Shown here piece after piece: positions 42,078 through 50,837 of a DNA stretch of 64,000 nt. Within the stretch, counting starts at the first letter, position 1; each line of letters starts with the position of its first letter. Both the position numbers and the translations under genes were made by a program. The notes below the pieces were generated by a model, which made no database searches, had not been told where the DNA came from, and saw only the letters and a list, made by a program, of their open reading frames with translations. Origin of the DNA: Gemmatimonadota bacterium (lineage in GTDB: Bacteria > Gemmatimonadota > Gemmatimonadetes > Longimicrobiales > Gaopeijiaceae); assembly GCA_009692205.1 (NCBI GenBank), contig SHZR01000014.1, positions 1 to 64,000 of the forward strand, in the 5' to 3' direction.

Positions 42078-42796
42078 GTCCGCTCGATCTGCAGTACGGG
42101 TATCCGCACATTCTCCGGCCGGGTCGCCACGAACAGCACCGCCTGGGCCACATCGTCAGCCTGGAGCATCTGGTCCCGGTTCGGGAGCTTCGGGTTGGCG
42201 TCCGGATCGAGAGAGTCCCAGATCGAAGTGTCCGTGGACGTCGGCTCGAGGAGCGTCGCGCGCACCCCGCTCCCCTTGAGCTCCTCGAGTAGCACTTCGT
42301 GATAGCCCCTGAGGCCGAACTTCGACGCCGAGTACGCCGCGTTGCCGCGATACGCCTTTCGGCCGGCCACGGAGCCGACGTTCACGATCAAGCCGGACCG
42401 CCGCTCGAGCATCGCCGGCAGGAGAGCGCGGTTCACGAGGAACGGGCCGCGCAGATTGACCGCCAGCGCCCGGTCGAACGCGGCCACGGTCTCTTTGCTG
42501 CCCAAGGCGATCCCGAATACGCCGGCCGAGTTGACCACGAGGTCGGGCGCACCGCCGAGCGTATCGACCATCTCGTCGAGTGCCCCCCATGTGGCTGCGT
42601 CATCGGTCAGGTCGGCCACCAGAGCCTCGCCACCGATGTCCGCCGCGAGCGCTTCGACCTCCGTTCGCGAGCGCGCCAGGCACCAGACGCGCGCACCCGC
42701 GTCCGCGAGCGACTCGGCCACGCATCGCCCGATACCACGGCTCGCGCCGGTCACGAGTGCGGTGCGTCCCGCCAGCCCGCCTACGTCGCCCATCAT
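42074..42796 (-). CDS. SDR oxidoreductase in the pterin operon
   Basis: A 240-residue classical SDR. The cofactor site is TALVTGASRGIGRCVAE; then VNSAGVFG, the catalytic Ser in NVGSVAGRK and YSASKFG. Sepiapterin reductase, which finishes tetrahydrobiopterin, is also an SDR. Position between folE and queD suggests a pterin substrate, but sequence alone does not separate this from other SDRs. It starts 4 bp after folE. Confidence 0.9.
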   Translation of the reverse strand: MMGDVGGLAGRTALVTGASRGIGRCVAESLADAGARVWCLARSRTEVEALAADIGGEALVADLTDDAATWGALDEMVDTLGGAPDLVVNSAGVFGIALGSKETVAAFDRALAVNLRGPFLVNRALLPAMLERRSGLIVNVGSVAGRKAYRGNAAYSASKFGLRGYHEVLLEELKGSGVRATLLEPTSTDTSIWDSLDPDANPKLPNRDQMLQADDVAQAVLFVATRPENVRIPVLQIERT

Positions 42797-42800
42797 GTGC

Positions 42801-43418
42801 CTATTGCGCGAGCGGCCGGTGCGCGCTCGTCGTCAACCGCAGGAACTCGTCGCGCGTCCGCTGGTCGTCGAGGAAGACCCCACGCATGGCTGACGTGATC
42901 GTCACGGAGTTCTGCTTCTCCACGCCGCGCATCATCATGCACAGGTGGTGCGCCTCGACCACCACGGCTACGCCGAGGGGCTGAGTGGTCTCCCAGAGCG
43001 CCTGAGCGATCTGCTCGGTGAGGCGCTCCTGCACCTGGAATCGTCGCGCGAAGACCTCGACGAGACGGGCCAGCTTCGAGAGCCCGACGATCCGCCCGTC
43101 GGGCACGTAGGCGACGTGCGCCTTGCCGAAGAACGGCAGCAGGTGGTGCTCGCACATCGAGTACACCTCGATGTCCTTCACGAGCACCATGTTCTGGTGG
43201 GACTCCTCGAAGAGCGCGTCATCGAGGACCGCCCCCGGCTTCTCCGCGTAGCCCTTCGTCAGGAAGGCCATCGACTCCGCGACCCGCTCCGGCGTCTTGA
43301 GCATCCCTTCACGCTCGGGGTCGTCGCCTAGACGGCGGATCATCTCCGCGACCAAGTCGGGGAACGGAACATCGCCGAGATCGATCCTCGACGTCGAACG
43401 CTTCGTCGGCTTGCTCAT
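42801..43418 (-). CDS. folE: GTP cyclohydrolase I
   Basis: A 205-residue type-I enzyme. The zinc ligands are in [22 protein letters not shown] (Cys, His) near residue 86-90 and [10 protein letters not shown] (second Cys) near 158. Also present: [23 protein letters not shown] and [13 protein letters not shown]. It converts GTP to dihydroneopterin triphosphate, feeding folate, queuosine and biopterin branches. The ATG overlaps the PTPS stop by 4 bp. Confidence 0.97.
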   Translation of the reverse strand: MSKPTKRSTSRIDLGDVPFPDLVAEMIRRLGDDPEREGMLKTPERVAESMAFLTKGYAEKPGAVLDDALFEESHQNMVLVKDIEVYSMCEHHLLPFFGKAHVAYVPDGRIVGLSKLARLVEVFARRFQVQERLTEQIAQALWETTQPLGVAVVVEAHHLCMMMRGVEKQNSVTITSAMRGVFLDDQRTRDEFLRLTTSAHRPLAQ

Positions 43419-43849
43419 ACGCTACCTCCCTCTCCTGGACCCGTGTATTCGACCCAATTACGCGGTGTCTCGCGCACCAGGACCTTGGCGAGCCGCACGC
43501 CGGCAGGGAGCTCGCCCGCGAGCCGCCCCCAGATCGCGACGGCCACGTTCTCGGTCGACGGGTTGATCCCGTCGAGCCAGGCGACCTCGAGATTGAGGTT
43601 CTTGTGGTCCACGTCCTTGAGAACCTGTCGCTCGACGAGCTCCTTCAGGTGCTTCAGGTCCATGACGAACCCCGTCTCGGGGTCGACCGGGCCCTCCACC
43701 GTGACGTCGAGCTCGTAGTTGTGCCCGTGCCAGTTCGGGTTCGCGCAGTCGCCGAACACGGCGCGGTTGCGCTCGTCGGACCAATCCGAGCGATGTAGGC
43801 GATGGGCGGCGCTGAAGTGCACCCGCCGCGTGGCTCGCACAACGGCCAT
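43415..43849 (-). CDS. 6-pyruvoyltetrahydropterin synthase-like enzyme
   Basis: A 144-residue PTPS-fold protein, starting [20 protein letters not shown]. The active site is C-x5-HGH ([13 protein letters not shown]), the arrangement of eukaryotic and biopterin-making PTPS rather than of QueD. Zinc His residues come from SAAHRL and [13 protein letters not shown] and PSTENVAV are family signatures. First gene of the operon with folE, SDR and queD; likely makes 6-pyruvoyl-tetrahydropterin. Confidence 0.93.
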   Translation of the reverse strand: MAVVRATRRVHFSAAHRLHRSDWSDERNRAVFGDCANPNWHGHNYELDVTVEGPVDPETGFVMDLKHLKELVERQVLKDVDHKNLNLEVAWLDGINPSTENVAVAIWGRLAGELPAGVRLAKVLVRETPRNWVEYTGPGEGGSV

Positions 43850-44231
43850 CTCGAATCCGGAGAAGCGTGTTGATGAAGCGAAGGGCCGGCGCCCGAGCCA
43901 CGAAAGTGGCCAGGCGTCGGCCCCCGCATGCACATCGGAGGGAGTTATTGAAGCCCGGGATGCTACTTGAGGTGACCTCCCCGAGCTCTGCCGCTTTCCC
44001 CTCGAAGGGGGCCTAGCGTCGTTCCCAGGAGTCAGTCCCGGCTTCGGTACGTTGGCTCAATAATTGGGCCCCCCGATGCACATGGCGAATATAGGGAGGA
44101 TGCACCACAGGGGACAGACCGCCGAAGGTGCGCCGGAGCCGACAGCAACTTAGATTGCGCGCCGGGGTATCGAGCGGGTACCCATTCTTCGCCGACCTGC
44201 GAGGTCGGTAGGCAAGGAAAGCCGTCAGGCG
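43850..44231. other. Divergent intergenic region between the pterin and metal operons
   Basis: A 382-bp non-coding stretch separating the start of the pterin operon (minus) from the metal operon (plus). It holds a near-perfect palindrome, GGCTCAAT-A-ATTGGGCC, at 44054-44070, a plausible operator. A short ATG-initiated 17-codon frame starts near 44099, directly abutting GGGAGG. I see no tRNA, terminator or riboswitch. Confidence 0.6.
44054..44070. promoter_or_regulatory. Candidate operator palindrome
   Basis: Eight-base arms around a single A: GGCTCAAT / ATTGGGCC, with one G-T pair. It is 160 bp upstream of the metal-uptake operon. A Zur- or MntR-type regulator could bind, but it does not match a consensus I know. 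Confidence 0.4.
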
Positions 44232-44564
44232 ATGCTGCGTTCCGAATCTCGCGCGCGAAGGCCCTTGGGCATCGCTCTGTGCGCGCTGATTCTCGGGTCG
44301 AGCGTCGCCGTGCCCCTGCTCGAGCGCGGCGGCTTCTTCGGGCATCCGACGTTGGAGAGCGAGCACGACCCGTCCGCGTGCGCTCACCGACACGACCATC
44401 GGGTGTGCACCCAGATCGGCGCCAATCTCGCGCTGGCGTCGAGGACGCACGAAGAACGCCTCGCCCACGAATTCGTGGATGTCGCGCCTCCCGCCCGCCC
44501 GCGGTCCACGACCGCCAAGCCCCTCCTCGAGGGGCCTCCCTCGAGAGCACCTCCGCTGGCCTGA
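44232..44564 (+). CDS. Small exported Cys/His-rich protein in the metal operon
   Basis: A 110-residue protein. A signal or anchor (RRPLGIALCALILGSSVAVPLLE) is followed by EHDPSACAHRHDHRVCTQIG, in which two Cys bracket a run of three His. This looks like a metal-binding site. The tail is Pro/Arg-rich. I know no named family. It precedes an outer-membrane protein and a ZnuAB-type transporter, so it could sense or chaperone the metal. Confidence 0.65.
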   Translation: MLRSESRARRPLGIALCALILGSSVAVPLLERGGFFGHPTLESEHDPSACAHRHDHRVCTQIGANLALASRTHEERLAHEFVDVAPPARPRSTTAKPLLEGPPSRAPPLA

Positions 44565-44658
44565 CGATCCACGCCCCCTCAGGGGCGGCACTCTCTCTGC
44601 GGCCGCTCTCCGGACCGCGGACACCTCGTCATCCAGGCAACGGAACGCTCTATCAATC

Positions 44659-45858
44659 ATGAGATCCCTATTCATTTGTACCTCGTTGGTCCTGCCTTTG
44701 ATGTTCGGGCTGCCGATCGCGGGATGGGCGCAGGTAGGTAGCCCGTCGGGTGCCTTCATCAACATCGGGTTCGTCGGCATCGCCGACGCCGGGTGGTCCA
44801 CGGAGCCCGACGTCGGCTCCCTGCAGTTGGGCGATCACGACCCCAGGGTGCGCGGCTTCACGATTCCCAACATGGAGCTGACGCTCAACGGGGCGGTCGA
44901 CCCCTACTTCCAGGGCTTCGCCAGCATCATCTATAAGCTGGACGAGGAGGGCGAGACCGGCGTCGAGCTCGAGGAGGCGTTCTTCCTCACGACTTCGCTT
45001 CCTGGAAACCTGCAGGTCAAGGGCGGACAGTTCTTCGGCGAGTTCGGCCGGCAGAACACCCAACATCCCCACGCCTGGGCCTTCGTGGACCAGCCCCTGG
45101 TGCTCGGCGAGCTGTTCGGGCCGGAAGGGCTCCGCGGCCAAGGCATGCGGATTTCTTGGCTCGCGCCGACCTCCTGGTACACGGAGGCGATGCTGTCCGT
45201 CCTCAACAGCGCGGGGGGCACCGCTTTCAGCTTCCGCTCGGAGGAGTCTTCGGTCATTCACGGCGGCGCGCCTGACGAGCGGGCGGTGGACGGGCTGGGG
45301 GACCTGCTACTCGTACCCCGCCTGACCACGTCCCTCGATCTGACCGCGACGCAGACGGTGGTCGTGGGCGCGTCGGCGGCGCTCGGCCCGAACAACTCCG
45401 GGCCCGACGCCGACACGCGGATCTTCGGCGCCGACGTGTATTGGAAGTGGAAGTCCCTGACCGCCTTCCAGGGCTTCCCTTTCGTCTCCTTCCAGGCCGA
45501 GGCGCTCGTGAGGCGGTACGGCGCCGCGAGCAGGGAGTCGGTGGATGATCCCCTGGTCACGCTCCCGACCGAAACGCTACGGGATCGAGGCACCTACGCG
45601 GAGCTGCTGTGGGGAATCAAGCCACGCTGGGTGGCGGGAACGCGGGGCGAGGTCGTCCGCAGCGAGTCCGCCACATACGCGTCGGCCCTGCGTACGGATA
45701 GATACCGGATTTCACCGAGCCTGACCTGGTATCCGAGCGAGTTCTCGAAGCTTCGAGTGCAATACAACCTCGATCACCGAGAGGCCATCGGGACCGACCA
45801 TTCCTTGTGGTTCCAGTTCGAGTTCATCATGGGTGCCCACGCCGCTCACCGCTTCTAG
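44659..45858 (+). CDS. Outer-membrane beta-barrel protein of the metal operon
   Basis: A 399-residue exported protein. The signal is FICTSLVLPLMFGLPIAGWAQ. The mature part alternates amphipathic strands (LTLNGAVDPYFQGFASIIYKL, GNLQVKGGQFFGEFGRQN, WYTEAMLSVLN) and ends in a Phe (MGAHAAHRF), the usual outer-membrane insertion signal. It resembles the zinc-regulated, ZnuA-linked porin-like proteins of Proteobacteria and Gemmatimonadota. It probably takes the metal across the outer membrane for ZnuA. Confidence 0.82.
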   Translation: MRSLFICTSLVLPLMFGLPIAGWAQVGSPSGAFINIGFVGIADAGWSTEPDVGSLQLGDHDPRVRGFTIPNMELTLNGAVDPYFQGFASIIYKLDEEGETGVELEEAFFLTTSLPGNLQVKGGQFFGEFGRQNTQHPHAWAFVDQPLVLGELFGPEGLRGQGMRISWLAPTSWYTEAMLSVLNSAGGTAFSFRSEESSVIHGGAPDERAVDGLGDLLLVPRLTTSLDLTATQTVVVGASAALGPNNSGPDADTRIFGADVYWKWKSLTAFQGFPFVSFQAEALVRRYGAASRESVDDPLVTLPTETLRDRGTYAELLWGIKPRWVAGTRGEVVRSESATYASALRTDRYRISPSLTWYPSEFSKLRVQYNLDHREAIGTDHSLWFQFEFIMGAHAAHRF

Positions 45859-45875
45859 CGAAAGAAACGCCTTTT

Positions 45876-46799
45876 ATGAAGAAGCTCATACCCAAACTTC
45901 TGTCACTGGCGTGGCTCGCCTCTTGGGCCATAGCGGCACCCGTCGCGGGGCAGCTCCGAGTGGTCGCCACGACGCCGGATCTCGGGGCCCTCGCCAAGGA
46001 GATCGGCGGCGACAGGGTAGACATCACTGCTCTGGCGAAGCCGACCGAGGATCCGCACTTCGTGGACGCCAGGCCGAGCCTCATCGTCACGCTCAACCGA
46101 GCGGACATGCTGATCGAAGGAGGTGCGGAGCTGGAAATCGGCTGGCTCCCCGCGCTGCTCCAGGGCGTGCGCAACACGAAGATCGCGGCCGGCGCACCGG
46201 GCCGAGTCTCCGCTGCGTCGGGAGTGGCAATGCTCGACGTGCCGGCCTCCCTCGACCGGTCCAGAGGGGACGTGCACGCGCTAGGAAACCCGCACTTCAT
46301 GCTGGATCCCGTCAACGTCAGGTTGATCGCGGCAGAGATCGCCAACCATCTGGCACAGGTCGATGCGGCCTCGGCGGAGCAATACAGATCCAACCTCCAG
46401 AGATTCAACGAGAGGCTCGACGCGAAGCTGACCGAGTGGCAAGCACAGCTCGCTCCGTTTCGCGGAGCCAAGATCGTGACCTACCACCGTGACTTCGTCT
46501 ATCTGGCCGCACGATTCAACTTGGAGGTGGCCACCACCCTCGAGGAGCGGCCGGGCATCGCGCCTTCCCCCGCGCACGTGGCACAGGTCATCAGCACCAT
46601 GAGGGAGCAGAACGCACGCGTCATTCTCGTGCAGCCCTACCAGAACCGCAGGACGGCCGAGACGGTGGCACGACAGACCGACGCGGTGGTGCTGGACATG
46701 CCCCAGCAGCCCGGGGTGGCCCAGAACACCGACAGCTACTTCACCTTGATGGACTACCTGGTCCACACGCTGGCCGGCGCGCTCGGACAGGGGAGGTGA
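45876..46799 (+). CDS. znuA: Zinc/manganese ABC transporter substrate-binding protein
   Basis: A 307-residue cluster A-I periplasmic binding protein. After the signal (LLSLAWLASWAIAAPVAGQ), RVVATTPDLGALAKEIGG opens the fold. Metal ligands are expected from His in EDPHFVDARPS near 63, His in LGNPHFMLDP near 145 and His in TYHRDF near 208, plus a Glu/Asp near 280. The His-rich loop of ZnuA is absent, so zinc or manganese are both possible. Its stop overlaps the permease start (GTGA). Confidence 0.9.
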   Translation: MKKLIPKLLSLAWLASWAIAAPVAGQLRVVATTPDLGALAKEIGGDRVDITALAKPTEDPHFVDARPSLIVTLNRADMLIEGGAELEIGWLPALLQGVRNTKIAAGAPGRVSAASGVAMLDVPASLDRSRGDVHALGNPHFMLDPVNVRLIAAEIANHLAQVDAASAEQYRSNLQRFNERLDAKLTEWQAQLAPFRGAKIVTYHRDFVYLAARFNLEVATTLEERPGIAPSPAHVAQVISTMREQNARVILVQPYQNRRTAETVARQTDAVVLDMPQQPGVAQNTDSYFTLMDYLVHTLAGALGQGR

Positions 46800-47629
46800 C
46801 CGTGGAACTCGACTTGGTGTGGGCGGTGATGAAGTGGCCATTCGTCGCATGCCTCGTGCTCCCTCCTCTCCTAGTCTATCTCGGCCTGCACGTGGTCGAG
46901 CGCGAGGTCATCTTCGTCGACCTGGCGCTGGCCCAGGTGGCGACCCTGGGCACCAGCATGGCGCTGCTCATGGGATACGATTTCCATGACCGGATCGTCT
47001 TCTGGATTTCGCTGGGGGTGACGTTCCTGGGAGCTGCACTCTTCAGTTGGACCCGTGGTCGAAAAAAGGGACCGGTCCCACAGGAAGCCATCATCGGGAT
47101 CACATTCGTGGTCGCCGCCGCCGGGGTGATCCTCTTGCTCAGTCGAGTGGCAGGAGGACGAGAGGAGCTCGAGCACTTGCTCACGGGCGACATTCTCAAC
47201 GTGACGGGGGCGGAGGTCGGTCAACGCGCCCTGCTGTTCGCGGTATTGGCTGCATTCTACGCCGCCTTCCACGAGCGCTTCGCGCTGATCTCTTCGGACC
47301 CGGAAACGGCCTTCGCCCAAGGCATGCGAGTGCGCCTCTGGGACTTCCTCTTCTACGCCGCGTTCGCCCTGGTGGTGGTGAGCTTCGTGCGGGTGGCCGG
47401 CGTCCTGCTGACCTTCGCCTACCTGATCGTGCCCGCGGTCTGCGCGGTCACGCTCGCGAAGAGTTGGTTGACCCGCCTGGCCGTGGGTTGGGCGGTGGGC
47501 GCAGCCGCCAGCATCGTGGGGCTGACTGCGTCGTACGTGCTCGACCTCCCGACCGGAGCGGCGATCGTGTGCGCCAGCGGGTTGACGCTGGTCGTCGTGG
47601 GCATCTCCTCCACCCTGCGAAGCGCGTAA
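46796..47629 (+). CDS. znuB: Zinc/manganese ABC transporter permease
   Basis: A 277-residue ABC-3 type permease with about eight helices. It starts at a GTG overlapping the znuA stop. ALAQVATLGTSMALLMG near residue 45 and VAGVLLTFAYLIVPAVCAVTLAKSWL near 205 match the family. The ATP-binding partner (ZnuC) is not encoded here: the next gene, 40 bp away, is on the other strand. The ATPase must be elsewhere or shared. Confidence 0.92.
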   Translation: MTVELDLVWAVMKWPFVACLVLPPLLVYLGLHVVEREVIFVDLALAQVATLGTSMALLMGYDFHDRIVFWISLGVTFLGAALFSWTRGRKKGPVPQEAIIGITFVVAAAGVILLLSRVAGGREELEHLLTGDILNVTGAEVGQRALLFAVLAAFYAAFHERFALISSDPETAFAQGMRVRLWDFLFYAAFALVVVSFVRVAGVLLTFAYLIVPAVCAVTLAKSWLTRLAVGWAVGAAASIVGLTASYVLDLPTGAAIVCASGLTLVVVGISSTLRSA

Positions 47630-47669
47630 CCGCGGCGGTCTGGGTCACGACCCGTCCGACCGGGCGCGC

Positions 47670-48566
47670 TCAGCGGAGACGAAATCCTCGGAGTAGCGCG
47701 AGGTTCGCCCGGTCCGCGCTCACGCCGTCGTCGCCCTTGGGCGTCTCGAGAACCTTCGGGACGGCGCGCAGTCGTTCGTCCTCCATGATGCGCCGGAACG
47801 GTTCGCGTCCTAGCGTGCCCTCGCCGATCGCCTCGTGCCGGTCCTTCCGCGATCCGAGGGCGTGCTTGGAGTCGTTCATGTGGATGAGCCGCAGGCGTTC
47901 GAGGCCGAGGACCTCGTCGAACTTCGTCCACACGCCGTCGTAGTCGGTTACGAGGTCGTACCCGGCGCTGTAGCCGTGACAGGTGTCGAAGCACACGCCG
48001 ACGCGCTCGCGAGGCCCCGAAGGAATCGCATCCAGGATGGCGCGGAGGTTCTCGAACGAGCCCCCGACGCTCGTGCCGCTCCCCGCGGTGAGCTCGAGCA
48101 GCACGAGCTGGACGCGACCCTCGGCCGCGACGAGCGATTCCGCGATGCCCTTCGCGTTCCGCTCGATGCCGACCGCCAGGTCTCCGTCGGTCGCGTTGCC
48201 CGGGTGGGTCACGAGGCAGTCGAGGCCGAGCGCGGCGCAGCGATCCAACTCGGCCGCGAACGAGCGCTGCGACCTGCGCCAGAGCCGCGGGTCGGGCGAG
48301 GAGAGGTTGATCAAATAGGAGTCGTGGCTCGCGGCCAGCGCGATTCCGTGTGCCCGCCGTTCGGACCGGAACGCTTCGATCGTCGCTTGCTCGAGCTTAG
48401 GCTCAGCCCAGCGGCTCGGCTGTTTGGTGAAGAGCTGGAGGACGACCGCGTCGAGCGCTGCCGCCCGGGCGGGCGCGCGGTCCACTCCGCCCTCCGTGGA
48501 AACATGGGCACCGAGCTCGTCTGCGCCGGGGGCTTTCACGCCGCGAAGCTCTGCAAAGATTGCCAC
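47670..48566 (-). CDS. nfo: Endonuclease IV (AP endonuclease)
   Basis: A 298-residue TIM-barrel Nfo. The three zinc sites draw on GAHVSTEGG, LVTHPGN, LLELTAGSGTSVGG, VCFDTCHGYSAGYD, LIHMNDSKHALGSRKDRHEAIGEG and VLETPKGDD. It cuts DNA 5' to abasic sites and removes 3' blocks in base-excision repair. It may act after the AlkA-like glycosylase at 27 kb. No signal peptide. It converges on the permease gene with a 40-bp gap. Confidence 0.95.
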   Translation of the reverse strand: MAIFAELRGVKAPGADELGAHVSTEGGVDRAPARAAALDAVVLQLFTKQPSRWAEPKLEQATIEAFRSERRAHGIALAASHDSYLINLSSPDPRLWRRSQRSFAAELDRCAALGLDCLVTHPGNATDGDLAVGIERNAKGIAESLVAAEGRVQLVLLELTAGSGTSVGGSFENLRAILDAIPSGPRERVGVCFDTCHGYSAGYDLVTDYDGVWTKFDEVLGLERLRLIHMNDSKHALGSRKDRHEAIGEGTLGREPFRRIMEDERLRAVPKVLETPKGDDGVSADRANLALLRGFRLR

Positions 48567-48771
48567 CTCCGGAAGCTTCTGACCTCGTCACGGGCTTCGA
48601 TGGCGGGGGCTCTGCACGGCTAGGCCTGCGGTCCAACATCATGCCTTAGAATCACTTACGAGCCTGATACACCTCCGTCGCCACGTTGGCGCTCCTGGGC
48701 ACGAGACTTGTCCTGTAAGGGGCCGTGGTTGCACTCCCCCCAAGAGGCATGAGAGCCGAGCGGAGGAAGGA

Positions 48772-49218
48772 ATGCGCGTAGCGAGTGATGGATACATCGA
48801 CCTGTGGGACCACCGTCGGGTGAAGACCCCGGGATACCACGACCAGGGGCTCGACCCGGTGCCCGAGTCGGAGGCGATCGCCTTCCTGCTCTCGCACAGT
48901 TTCCGCGGTCATCGCCGCGTCGTGCTGCCGCTCTCGGTCGAGGACCGCAAGCGGATTCGGCTGGCGCTGTGGGCCGACTTGGTGTCGGAGCGGATGACGC
49001 TGGTGGACCGTGTATGGCGCTCGATCACGGAGGCGGCGCCCGCCCCGGCTACCGGCAAGGGTCCTCAGCTCGCCCAGTTGATTCGCTACGGCGAGTGGGT
49101 CTATCCCTTGTACTTCGACGGAGACGTCACGCGGGTGATCCCGCTGAGCGGCACACCGTTTGCAGAAGTACCCGAGCAGGTGGTCTTCGAGTTCGACCTG
49201 GAGAGAAAAACAGCATAA
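48772..49218 (+). CDS. Conserved-looking hypothetical protein
   Basis: A 148-residue cytosolic protein with a strong ribosome-binding site (GGAGGAAGG, 4-6 nt before ATG). It has a mixed alpha/beta pattern without Cys or a known motif: RVASDGYIDLWDHRRVKTP, AIAFLLSHSFRGHRRVVLPLSVEDRKRI, IRYGEWVYPLYFDGDV. I do not recognise it. It stands alone with a strong hairpin downstream. Confidence 0.7.
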   Translation: MRVASDGYIDLWDHRRVKTPGYHDQGLDPVPESEAIAFLLSHSFRGHRRVVLPLSVEDRKRIRLALWADLVSERMTLVDRVWRSITEAAPAPATGKGPQLAQLIRYGEWVYPLYFDGDVTRVIPLSGTPFAEVPEQVVFEFDLERKTA

Positions 49219-49223
49219 ACTTC

Positions 49224-49310
49224 GTGCCGGCGTGGTTCGGCCTAAAAACCGTCCCGCCGGCACAAAGTCCCACGCCAGGATGGGTGGGCAACACGCCCTG
49301 GGGGGGCGTG
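49224..49310. repeat. Two consecutive GC-rich inverted repeats
   Basis: First pair: GTGCCGGCG (49224-49232) with CGCCGGCAC (49255-49263), 22 nt apart, extended by ACTT/AAGT flanks. Second pair: CACGCCC (49292-49298) with GGGCGTG (49304-49310). They precede the terminator hairpin, so three stems lie in a row between converging genes. Confidence 0.6.
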
Positions 49311-49312
49311 CC

Positions 49313-49350
49313 AAAGGCGGCGGTAGGTGCTTGCACCTACCGCCGCCTTT
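49313..49350. terminator. Bidirectional rho-independent terminator
   Basis: Two 18-nt perfect arms (aaaggcggcggtaggtgc, 49313-49330, and its complement, 49333-49350) flank two bases. A T-run follows on the plus strand and A's precede it, giving T's on the minus strand too. It lies between the hypothetical gene ending at 49218 and fumC ending at 49385, so it can serve both. Confidence 0.88.
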
Positions 49351-49384
49351 TTTGGGGGGCAGGAGATCGGCGCCAACCCGTCGG

Positions 49385-50800
49385 CTACCCGCCCCCGCCC
49401 GCGCCGCCGCCCTGCGGCAGGCCAGGCTCCGTCATCGCGCGTACGTCGAGCGCCTCGTCCACCTTGTTGGCCGGCAGAAGTCCCTTCTCGATCACCACCT
49501 GGCGCACGCTCACGCCTCGCTTCGCCGACTCCTTCGCGACGACCGCGGCCGCGTCGTAGCCGATGTAGGGGTTCAGGGCCGTGGCGATCGCCGGGTTGCG
49601 CTCCAGCAGCTCCCTGGCACGCGTCTCGTTGGCCTCGATGCCGACGATGCAGCGGTCGGTGAACTCGCGCGCGACGTTGCCGAGCAGCGTGATCGACTCG
49701 AGCAGCGCGTGCGCCAGCACCGGCATCATCACGTTGAGCTCGAAGTTCCCGCGGCTTCCCGCGACGGTCACCGTGACGTGGTTCCCCATCACGCGTGCAG
49801 CGACCATCATCGTCGCCTCGGACATGACCGGGTTCACCTTGCCGGGCATGATGGAGGAGCCCGGCTGGATGGCTGGGAGCCGGATCTCGTAGATGCCGCT
49901 CGTGGGCCCGGAGCCCATCCAGCGGATGTCGTCGGCGATCTTCATGAGGCTCGTCGCCACGGTGTTCAGCGCGCCCGACGCGCTCACCGCAGCGTCCTTC
50001 GCGCCCTGCGCCTCGAAGTGATCGTCGGCCTCGCGAAACGAGATTCCCGTGGCCGAGGCGAGTCGCTCGATGGTCTTGGCCGCGAACTCCGGGTGCGTGT
50101 TGATGCCCGTGCCCGTGGCCGTGCCGCCGAGCGCGAGTTCCTCGAGCTCGACGGACGCGTGCCGGACGCGCTCGATGCTCTTGGCCATCTGAGTGGCATA
50201 TCCGCGGAACTCCTGACCGAGTCGCACGGGCGTCGCGTCCATGAGGTGCGTCCGCCCCGACTTCAGGATCCCGTCGAACGCGACGGCCTTCTCGGCTAGC
50301 GCGGCGCGCATGTGCTCGAGCGCGGGCAGTAGCTCCTTCTCGATCGCGACGCGCGCGGCAACGTAGATCGCCGAGGGAATCACGTCGTTCGAGGACTGGC
50401 CGAAGTTCACGTGGTCGTTGGCGTGGACCGAGCCCTTGCCGCCCAGCAGTTGGGTCGCGCGGTGCGCGATGATCTCGTTGGCGTTCATGTTCGTCGACGT
50501 CCCCGAGCCCGTCTGATAGACGTCGAGCACGAACTGGTCGTCCCACTTGCCGGCCACCACCTCGCTCGCCGCCGCGACGATGCTCTTGGCGATCTGAGGC
50601 TCCAGGTGGCCCTGCGCCACGTTCGTCTCGGCCGCGGCCTTCTTGATCAGCCCGAGGGCCTCGATGAAGCGTCGACCGAAGCGCTGGCCACTGATCGGGA
50701 AGTTCTCGACGGCGCGCTGGGTCTGCGGACCGTAGAGCGCGTCCGCCGGCACCTTCATCTCCCCGAGGGAGTCCTTTTCGATCCGAAACTTCTCAGCCAT
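49385..50800 (-). CDS. fumC: Fumarate hydratase class II
   Basis: A 471-residue homotetrameric fumarase. Signatures: TGSGTSTNMNANEII near residue 97, HANDHVNFGQSSNDV near 130, SGRTHLMDATPV near 187 with the catalytic His, and the GSSIMPGKVNPV loop near 318. It interconverts fumarate and malate in the TCA cycle and needs no metal. The C-terminal ~10 residues are Gly-rich and poorly conserved. Followed downstream by a terminator. Confidence 0.97.
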   Translation of the reverse strand: MAEKFRIEKDSLGEMKVPADALYGPQTQRAVENFPISGQRFGRRFIEALGLIKKAAAETNVAQGHLEPQIAKSIVAAASEVVAGKWDDQFVLDVYQTGSGTSTNMNANEIIAHRATQLLGGKGSVHANDHVNFGQSSNDVIPSAIYVAARVAIEKELLPALEHMRAALAEKAVAFDGILKSGRTHLMDATPVRLGQEFRGYATQMAKSIERVRHASVELEELALGGTATGTGINTHPEFAAKTIERLASATGISFREADDHFEAQGAKDAAVSASGALNTVATSLMKIADDIRWMGSGPTSGIYEIRLPAIQPGSSIMPGKVNPVMSEATMMVAARVMGNHVTVTVAGSRGNFELNVMMPVLAHALLESITLLGNVAREFTDRCIVGIEANETRARELLERNPAIATALNPYIGYDAAAVVAKESAKRGVSVRQVVIEKGLLPANKVDEALDVRAMTEPGLPQGGGAGGGG

Positions 50801-50837
50801 GAATGCATCCTCGCGGAGTTGCGGAGCTATGGATGGC

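Noticed and set aside
44099-44152. Short ATG frame after GGGAGG upstream of the metal operon
   Set aside because: The ribosome-binding site abuts the ATG and the 17-codon product shows nothing recognisable.
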